A DNA stretch of 52,294 bases from Pseudomonadota bacterium (lineage in GTDB: Bacteria > Pseudomonadota > Gammaproteobacteria > Steroidobacterales > Steroidobacteraceae). Positions 46,645 through 52,294 of this stretch are shown here, piece by piece. Numbering within the stretch: the stretch's first letter is position 1; each line of letters begins with the position of its first letter. The stretch lies in assembly GCA_026398735.1 (NCBI GenBank), contig JAPLSH010000020.1, forward strand, positions 1-52,294, in the 5' to 3' direction. The translations under genes and the position numbers were made by a program. The notes under the pieces were generated by a model. That model was not told the origin of the DNA, made no database searches, and was given only the letters and a program-made list of their open reading frames with translations.

Positions 46645-47892
46645 ATGACCCGGCCTTGGGAATGGTTGCTGGGCACGCGCTATCTGCAGCCGACTGGGCA
46701 GCGTGGCTTTGTGTCTTTCATTGCCTTCATCTGCGTTGCCGGTCTGACATTGGGTGTGGCGGTCCTGGTGGTGGTGTTGTCGGTGATGAATGGCTTTGAG
46801 CATGAGCTGCGCTCACGCATTCTCAATGTCACCTCACACGCCACGCTGATGGGTTTGGATGGGCCTCTTCCCGATTGGCGCGCCGCGCGCGAGGGTGCGC
46901 TGCAGACCGATGGCGTGGTGGCGGCTGTGCCCTATATAGAGGCGCAGGCCATGTTTGCCAGCGAGCAGCGTTTGGCCGGTGCCCAAGTGCGTGGGGTTGA
47001 TCCGCTCGAAGAGCGTCAGGCAGTGGGCTTGGGCCGACAGTTGCTGCAAGGCAGTCTGGATGATCTGCAGCCAGGCAGTTATCGCACGGTGTTGGGTGAG
47101 GCACTGGCCACCGAGCTGGGCGTTAAGGTCGGAGACAGTGTGGTGCTGATTGCCCCACAGGGTTCGGCCACGCCGACCGGCATCATGCCGCGCATGCGCC
47201 GGTTTACGGTCGCCGGAGTGTTTCGTGCCGGCATGTATGAGTTCGACCGTGGCCTGGCTTTGGTCAACATCCAGGACGCCGCACGCTTGTATCGCATGGG
47301 TGAGGGCGTTACCGGTATCCGGCTGGCATTGGCTGATCCGCTGCAGGCACCTGCTGTAGTGCGGGAGTTGGCGCTGTCCTTGGGAGGCGGTTTTTATGTC
47401 AGTGATTGGACGCGTAACCACGCCAACTTTTTCCGCTCCATCCAAATGACCAAGTCGATGTTGTTTGTGATCCTCCTGATGGTGGTGGGTGTGGCGGCAT
47501 TCAACATCGTGGCAACGCTGGTGATGATCGTTAAAGACAAGCAATCAGACATCGCCATCCTGCGCACCTTGGGTGCGTCACCGCGCAGTCTGCTGCTGGC
47601 GTTCGGGCTGCAAGGCGTGTTGATCGGACTGACCGGCATTGCGCTGGGCACATTGCTAGGCGCGCTGATATCGCACAATCTCGAAATGTTGGTGCACGCA
47701 CTCGAGCGTGTCACCGGTCAGAGTTTCCTCGATGCGAAGGTGTACTTCATGAGTGATCTTCCCGCCCGCGTGCAGTGGCTGGATTTACTGCAAGTCGGTG
47801 GTGTGGCCTTCCTGTTGTGTGCGCTGGCCACGCTGTATCCGGCATGGCGAGCGTCGCGCACGGCACCTGCGCAGGCGCTACGCCATGAGTGA
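46645..47892 (+). CDS. lolE: Lipoprotein-releasing ABC transporter permease LolC/LolE family (second copy)
   Basis: A 415-residue paralogue of the preceding gene with the same architecture: [19 protein letters not shown], a periplasmic domain, [31 protein letters not shown] and a final [20 protein letters not shown]. Two distinct permeases indicate the LolCDE type of heteromeric exporter. It starts 9 bases after lolC and overlaps lolD by 8 bases. Confidence 0.9.
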   Translation: MTRPWEWLLGTRYLQPTGQRGFVSFIAFICVAGLTLGVAVLVVVLSVMNGFEHELRSRILNVTSHATLMGLDGPLPDWRAAREGALQTDGVVAAVPYIEAQAMFASEQRLAGAQVRGVDPLEERQAVGLGRQLLQGSLDDLQPGSYRTVLGEALATELGVKVGDSVVLIAPQGSATPTGIMPRMRRFTVAGVFRAGMYEFDRGLALVNIQDAARLYRMGEGVTGIRLALADPLQAPAVVRELALSLGGGFYVSDWTRNHANFFRSIQMTKSMLFVILLMVVGVAAFNIVATLVMIVKDKQSDIAILRTLGASPRSLLLAFGLQGVLIGLTGIALGTLLGALISHNLEMLVHALERVTGQSFLDAKVYFMSDLPARVQWLDLLQVGGVAFLLCALATLYPAWRASRTAPAQALRHE

Positions 47893-48586
47893 ACAGTCAG
47901 CTGTATTGCAGGCTACCGGCCTGCAGCGTGATTTCACGGAGGGCGGCGGTCGCTTGCAGGTGTTGCGCGGTCTGGATTGCACAATCGGCAGCGGCGAGCG
48001 CGTCGCCATCATCGGTGCCTCAGGTTCTGGCAAGACCACGCTGCTGCAGGTGTTGGGCGGACTTGATGCGCCCGATGCAGGTCAAGTGTTGGTGCAAGGC
48101 CAAAACATTCACGCCCTGAGTGAGCGCGAGCGTTGCGCGCTGCGCAACAGCACCTTGGGTTTTGTCTATCAGTTTCATCATCTGTTGCCCGAGTTCTCGG
48201 CAGTAGAAAACGTTGCCATGCCTTTGCTGGTACGCCGTATGCCGGTGGCAGAGGCCACTGAGCGCGCCCGCAAACTGTTGGCGCGAGTGGGGCTGTCGGC
48301 GCGCCTGTCGCACCGGCCGCATCAACTCTCCGGTGGTGAGCGACAGCGTGCTGCAGTGGCGCGCGCACTGGTGACTGAGCCACGGCTGGTGTTGGCAGAT
48401 GAGCCGACGGGTAATTTGGACGGCGCCAATGCCACGCAGGTGTTTGAGCTGATGCTCGAGCTAAACCGTGAGTGCGGCACCAGTCTGGTGATCGTCACCC
48501 ACGACCGGCGTCTGGCGGCTCGCATGGATCGAGTGCTCGAGCTGGTTGACGGCAAACTGGTCGAAGAGAGTCGATTTGGCGGCTGA
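47885..48586 (+). CDS. lolD: Lipoprotein-releasing ABC transporter ATPase LolD
   Basis: LolD powers lipoprotein release by LolC/E. The 233-residue protein has Walker [10 protein letters not shown], the Q-loop, the LolD-typical [21 protein letters not shown] signature LSGGERQ, Walker [13 protein letters not shown] and the switch His in VTHDRR. ATG 47885 lies 8 bases inside lolE. Its last 92 bases overlap the 3' end of the opposing DUF2062 gene. Confidence 0.95.
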   Translation: MSEQSAVLQATGLQRDFTEGGGRLQVLRGLDCTIGSGERVAIIGASGSGKTTLLQVLGGLDAPDAGQVLVQGQNIHALSERERCALRNSTLGFVYQFHHLLPEFSAVENVAMPLLVRRMPVAEATERARKLLARVGLSARLSHRPHQLSGGERQRAAVARALVTEPRLVLADEPTGNLDGANATQVFELMLELNRECGTSLVIVTHDRRLAARMDRVLELVDGKLVEESRFGG

Positions 48587-49094
48587 TCCGTTGCTGTTTG
48601 GCTTGTAACTTGCGACGTGTGTTGCGGCGCCAGGCGAACTCCAGCGCCAGCCAGGTGCCGTAACCGAGCGTCAGCGAGCACACCAGACACCCCACCAGAA
48701 AAGGCTTCCAGACCGGGCCGAGTCCGTGTTGTACCCACTGCCAGCTCAGCTCAAATGCGAAGCCTTTGGCAGGCGTGCCGACCAGTAGTGCACCGACTCT
48801 GTAGGCACCGTAGTAGATGGGCAGCATGGTGAACGGATTCACCACATAAATTGCCGCCAGCAGCACACCGAGATTCAAGCGCCACAGCAGCGCTGCAATC
48901 AGGGCCAGAACGGTGTGTATGGGCAGGGGCAGGAAGCAGATGGCTATCCCTAAACCGGCGGCGCGCGTCACGGCTCGTCGGCTGGTGGACCACAGTTGCA
49001 CGTCATGCGCGTGCAACCCGAACGTCCTGAGCAGCCACTGGCGTTCCAGCTTCCGGGGGTCCGGAGCGTATTTGCAGAGAAAGCGCTTGAGCAT
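48495..49094 (-). CDS. DUF2062 membrane protein
   Basis: A 199-residue protein of the DUF2062 family. The start at 49094 gives [19 protein letters not shown]; hydrophobic segments around residues 45-70 and 125-150 frame the family motif [19 protein letters not shown] and [19 protein letters not shown]. Function unknown. The last ~30 residues (from [11 protein letters not shown]) are antisense to the end of lolD, a 92-base convergent overlap, and look non-conserved, so the true conserved protein ends before the overlap. It diverges from comEC. Confidence 0.87.
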   Translation of the reverse strand: MLKRFLCKYAPDPRKLERQWLLRTFGLHAHDVQLWSTSRRAVTRAAGLGIAICFLPLPIHTVLALIAALLWRLNLGVLLAAIYVVNPFTMLPIYYGAYRVGALLVGTPAKGFAFELSWQWVQHGLGPVWKPFLVGCLVCSLTLGYGTWLALEFAWRRNTRRKLQAKQQRISRQIDSLRPVCRQPARALDPCEPPDAGRG

Positions 49095-49165
49095 GGCCGT
49101 AGCCGACAATAGCAGGCTGTGTCTGCTGCCGACTGTTCCAGTGTGGCGCTGGTTCGGGAGATCCC

Positions 49166-51436
49166 TTGCTCTGGCAGGCGCTGTGGCTGTTGTGCGGTGT
49201 GATTCTGCGTTTGCTGGTGCAACTGCCGTTACCGTCGTGGGTGGCCGGTAGCGCTGCAACGGTCGGTGCTGTGGCCTTATGCCATCAAAAGACACGATTG
49301 CCTGCGCTGCTGATATTGGGGTTTGCCTTGGCGCAGTCGGCGGTGCACACCCATGCGGCCGGCGTGCAACAGCTCGAGGAGCGCGTGTTGGCCGAGGCCT
49401 GCGTTACCGGCATCGCGCAGTTATCGGGGCGAGCCACCCGCTTTGATGCAACGCTGACTTTTCCACGCGATCCGCAGCGTTTGGCGCAGGCCGCACGTAT
49501 CACTTGGTCCGGCGCTGCGGGACGCGCCGTCCATGCAGGGGACTGTTGGCAGCTGCTACTTCGGTTGCGTCCACCAGTGGCCACGCTCAATTTCCAAGCT
49601 GTCGACAGCGAGCGCAACTTGCTGCGTGATCATGTGCAGGTATTGGCCAGTGTCATCGCTTCGCCATTAAACAAGCGCCTGACGATCGCACCTGCTTATT
49701 CTTTGCTGGCCTTGCGTGAACGTCTTGCACGACGCATCAGCATGGCTGTTACGGATCCTGCCAGTGGTGCGTTGTTGGCGGCATTGGCGGTTGGGGAAAC
49801 CGGCGAGGTCACACGCGGTCAGTGGCGCATTTTCAATGCCACCGGCATCACCCATCTGGTGGCCATCTCGGGTATGCATGTAACAGCCTTTGCTGTGCTG
49901 GCGATGGCGGTGGTGCGCAGGTTGTGGACTTGGCTGGCGCTGCGCGGCGCAATTGCTTGGCCCCGGGAGCGTTGCGCGGCATTGGCAGGCGTGGTGCTGG
50001 CGACAGGCTATTCCTTGCTTGCAGGTTTCTCGGTACCCACTCAGCGCACGTTGCTGATGCTGGCCGTGTGGTTGGTGTTGCGTGAGAGCGCACGTGCCTC
50101 GCGTGCCTCGGCATCGCTTGGATTTGCAGTGGTTGCCGTGCTGCTCTGGGATCCCTTTGCAGTACTGGCGGCGGGCTTCTGGCTGTCGTTTCTGGCGGTC
50201 GCTGCGATCATTGGTATTGCCGGAGGTGCGCTTCGACCACGCGGTGCACTGCGGGTTGCGGCAACTGTGCAATGGGCCGTGTTCGTTGCGTTGCTGCCCG
50301 CCACATTGGCTATTTTCGGCTCGGTATCGGTGGCCGGCTTGTTGGTGAACGTTGCAGCCATTCCGTTGTTCACGTGGGTGTTGGTGCCGGTGGCCCTGCT
50401 GTCCACCGTACTGCTGCTCTGTTTGCCCGACTGGCTGTCCCAGCCTCTACTGGAATGGGTGTTGTGGTTGGGAGCAGGTGTGGCCAATCGCGTTGCACCT
50501 TGGTTGGCGCAGGCGGCCGACAGTCCGCATGCCTTGTGGGTAGTGTCACCGGCCTGGTGGTGGTTTGGGCTGGCTGTGATTGCTGTGCCCTGCGTGCTGC
50601 TGCCGTGGCATCGGAGCATGCGACTGGCAGGCGTGTTGGTGGTCCTGCCGCTGTTGTGGCGCGACGTGCGGCCTGCCTCCGGCGAACTGGTCATGACGGT
50701 GTTTGATGTCGGCCAGGCCACAGCGGTGTTGGTGCGCAGCGGTGGGCAGTCTTTGCTGTGGGGCACCGGCGACAGCTTTGGCAGCGATGGTTCAGCTGTG
50801 GAGCATGCCGTGTTGCCTTATTTGCGTGCCAACGGCGTCGGGCATTTGGATGCGCTGGTACTGCCGCGCTTTGACCGCGATAGCGGTGCGGGCTTGGCTG
50901 CGTTGTTGACTGTGCTGTCGATAGATCAGGTGTGGGGTAGTGCCATAGAAGCACTGGCACCTGAGGTGCAGCCGTGTGCGTCGGGGACTGTCTACGCTTG
51001 GCCACCCTGGCAGCTGCAGGTGGCGCCAGATAGGACCGGTCGCTGTGGGCTCTCAATCCAGGGTCCACTGGGCTCGTTTGTCCTCAGTGAACGGGTGCCT
51101 GCGGACCGTTCAATGGTGGGCCCTGCGCCGTCTGCGATGCTGTGGCTGGCACATCGGGGCCAGGGCCCGGGCCTGACACCCGCACAAGTGCTCGACGCGA
51201 AGCCGACATGGCTAGTGGCCAGCGTCAGCCACAGCGCATTAGCCAATTCCGCTTGGCAACAGCTGGCTGAAGCACTTGCCGGTGACGCCCGTGTGCTGCT
51301 GGCCACAGCGCAGCAGGGTGCACTGGAGCTGCACTTTGAGAAGACGGGCAAGCTGCAGTGGCGTGCGGCTCGTGACCTGCCTTTCGGTGTGTGGCGAGGC
51401 TTGGTGGCGGATGGCGGTAATAACGCATGGCGTTAG
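49166..51436 (+). CDS. comEC: ComEC/Rec2-type DNA uptake channel with degenerate nuclease-like domain
   Basis: ComEC forms the inner-membrane channel for single-stranded DNA in natural transformation. TTG 49166 is supported by GGGAG 5 bases upstream; the product has 756 residues. It has the DUF4131 N-terminal part, the Competence membrane core with AISGMHVTAFAVLAM, then a metallo-beta-lactamase-like domain from about residue 510 (MTVFDVGQATAVLV). There the normal HxDxDH is LPRFDRDSGAG, DTG is GTG and HHG is HRG, so metal binding seems lost. It probably still acts as a channel. Downstream exbB starts 13 bases after the stop. Confidence 0.93.
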   Translation: MLWQALWLLCGVILRLLVQLPLPSWVAGSAATVGAVALCHQKTRLPALLILGFALAQSAVHTHAAGVQQLEERVLAEACVTGIAQLSGRATRFDATLTFPRDPQRLAQAARITWSGAAGRAVHAGDCWQLLLRLRPPVATLNFQAVDSERNLLRDHVQVLASVIASPLNKRLTIAPAYSLLALRERLARRISMAVTDPASGALLAALAVGETGEVTRGQWRIFNATGITHLVAISGMHVTAFAVLAMAVVRRLWTWLALRGAIAWPRERCAALAGVVLATGYSLLAGFSVPTQRTLLMLAVWLVLRESARASRASASLGFAVVAVLLWDPFAVLAAGFWLSFLAVAAIIGIAGGALRPRGALRVAATVQWAVFVALLPATLAIFGSVSVAGLLVNVAAIPLFTWVLVPVALLSTVLLLCLPDWLSQPLLEWVLWLGAGVANRVAPWLAQAADSPHALWVVSPAWWWFGLAVIAVPCVLLPWHRSMRLAGVLVVLPLLWRDVRPASGELVMTVFDVGQATAVLVRSGGQSLLWGTGDSFGSDGSAVEHAVLPYLRANGVGHLDALVLPRFDRDSGAGLAALLTVLSIDQVWGSAIEALAPEVQPCASGTVYAWPPWQLQVAPDRTGRCGLSIQGPLGSFVLSERVPADRSMVGPAPSAMLWLAHRGQGPGLTPAQVLDAKPTWLVASVSHSALANSAWQQLAEALAGDARVLLATAQQGALELHFEKTGKLQWRAARDLPFGVWRGLVADGGNNAWR

Positions 51437-51449
51437 GTATGATCCGGAC

Positions 51450-52070
51450 ATGCTTGAAATCATGCGCGCCGGTGGCCTGTTCATGTGGCCGATATTGCTC
51501 TGCTCGGTGGTCGCGCTGGCGATCGTGCTTGAGCGCGTCTGGACCCTACAGCAGCGGCGGGTCATACCGCCGGACTTGGCGCGACGAACCTGGCGCGCTG
51601 TGGATACCGGCCAGCCGACAGAAAAGCTCATCGCCTCGCTAGAGCAGAACTCGCCCATGGGTCATTTGCTGGCCGTTGCCCTGCGTAACCAGCATCGCCC
51701 GCGCGATGTACTGCGCGAGCGCCTGGAAGATGCAGGCCGTCATGTGGTGCTCGACCTTGAGCGCTTTCTGGGGACGCTGGGTACCATCGCCGGTATTTCA
51801 CCGCTGTTGGGGTTGCTCGGTACGGTGATCGGCATCATGCATGCCTTCAAGGCCATCGAATCCGGTGGCATGGGTGATCCTCGCTTGCTCTCGGGCGGTA
51901 TTTCAGAGGCGCTGGTGACCACCGCTGCTGGTCTGTGCGTTGCGATTCCTTCGCTCATCGCCTTTCGCTTTTTGCGCGGGCGGGTAGAGCGATTGGTGGC
52001 ATTGATGGAGAAGGACGCTGGTGCGTTCATCGACTCGCTCGAAGACCTGCAGGGCAGTGACGACACGTGA
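51450..52070 (+). CDS. exbB: ExbB/TolQ-type proton-channel protein
   Basis: A 206-residue inner-membrane protein of the MotA/TolQ/ExbB family, which with ExbD/TolR turns the proton-motive force into mechanical work at the outer membrane. It has three membrane segments: residues ~8-30 (FMWPILLCSVVALAIVLERV), ~110-135 with LGTIAGISPLLGLLGTVIG, and ~150-172 (SEALVTTAAGLCVAIPSLIA). ATG 51450 gives the family start. In related genomes this pair lies between comEC and msbA-lpxK; ExbB versus TolQ cannot be fixed without tonB/tolA context. Confidence 0.9.
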   Translation: MLEIMRAGGLFMWPILLCSVVALAIVLERVWTLQQRRVIPPDLARRTWRAVDTGQPTEKLIASLEQNSPMGHLLAVALRNQHRPRDVLRERLEDAGRHVVLDLERFLGTLGTIAGISPLLGLLGTVIGIMHAFKAIESGGMGDPRLLSGGISEALVTTAAGLCVAIPSLIAFRFLRGRVERLVALMEKDAGAFIDSLEDLQGSDDT

Positions 52071-52294
52071 GACTCAGCAATCGCCGGCTCGAAGACCCGG
52101 AGATCAATCTCATCTCGCTGATCGACATCCTGTTACTGGTGCTAATTTTTTTTATGGTGTCTTCTACTTTTATAGAAGAGAGCCGATTACGTGTTCGCTT
52201 GCCGTCAGCTACAGAGTTGCCGCAGCGACAGCAGGGTGCTGAGCCCATCGTGGTAGTCGTTACAGAGGGTGGCGTGTATCGCGTCAATGATCGC
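52067..52294 (+). CDS. exbD: ExbD/TolR-type protein (3' end cut by window edge)
   Basis: Partner of the preceding gene, starting at GTG 52067 in a GTGA overlap. The visible 76 residues show the typical short cytoplasmic start (DPEINLISLIDILLLVLIFF) with the membrane segment carrying the conserved proton-relay Asp in LIDILL, then MVSSTFIEES and the start of the periplasmic domain. The rest lies beyond the window. Confidence 0.9.
   Translation, partial: MRLSNRRLEDPEINLISLIDILLLVLIFFMVSSTFIEESRLRVRLPSATELPQRQQGAEPIVVVVTEGGVYRVNDR

Overview
The window is a 52.3 kb, GC-rich stretch of a bacterial chromosome that is almost entirely coding. Gene content and order point to a Gammaproteobacterium near the Xanthomonadales/Nevskiales: pyrG-kdsA-eno-ftsB-ispD-ispF-surE-pcm; rpfE-recJ-prfB-lysS (the conserved flank of the Xanthomonas rpf locus); sdhCDAB-sdhE-ygfX; rpoE-rseA-rseB-lepA-lepB-rnc-era-recO-pdxJ; mfd; lolCED; comEC-exbB-exbD. 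The lineage is inferred from synteny and protein signatures only; there is no rRNA here. No tRNA, rRNA, CRISPR array, insertion sequence or phage gene was seen.

Layout. 1-7232: pyrG (5' truncated by the window edge) to pcm, mostly with 4-base stop/start overlaps; inverted smrA sits between ispF and surE. 7233-7612: the only gap above 300 bases; it holds a strong-looking promoter with an A-rich upstream element, repeated and long-range hairpins and a terminator, together a good candidate for an undescribed structured RNA. 7613-11231 (minus): FkpA-like lipoprotein isomerase, a PQQ/haem alcohol dehydrogenase, slyX and a Mth938-like protein. 11251-24525 (plus): rpfE-like gene, recJ, prfB (programmed frameshift), lysS, murI, then an aminoarabinose-lipid A operon (arnT-B-C-A(formyltransferase)-D-A(decarboxylase)) in which ArnA is two separate proteins, and a small exported protein. 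24529-29675: ygfZ diverging from a succinate dehydrogenase operon bracketed by assembly factors (SdhAF4-like, sdhCDAB, sdhE, ygfX). 29721-41094: sigma-E operon, a thioredoxin-fold protein, lepA-lepB-DUF4845-rnc-era-recO-pdxJ-rlmD-nagZ. 41098-45261 (minus): mfd-csiV. 45382-52294: lipoprotein exporter lolC-lolE-lolD, convergent DUF2062 gene, comEC with a degenerate nuclease-like domain, exbB and truncated exbD.

How the genes work together. Much of the window serves the cell envelope: Kdo synthesis (kdsA), isoprenoid precursors (ispD/F), division (ftsB), D-glutamate (murI), lipid A aminoarabinose (arn), envelope-stress control (rpoE/rseAB), signal peptidase (lepB), muropeptide recycling (nagZ), lipoprotein sorting (lolCDE) and an ExbB/ExbD motor. 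The rest covers core energy (eno, sdh), translation (prfB, lysS, lepA, rlmD), DNA repair (recJ, recO, mfd) and a periplasmic quinoprotein oxidation step. The clearest candidates for new biology are the RNA-like locus at 7291-7594, the lanthanide-type D-x-D signature in the alcohol dehydrogenase, and the ComEC that has lost its metal-binding residues.
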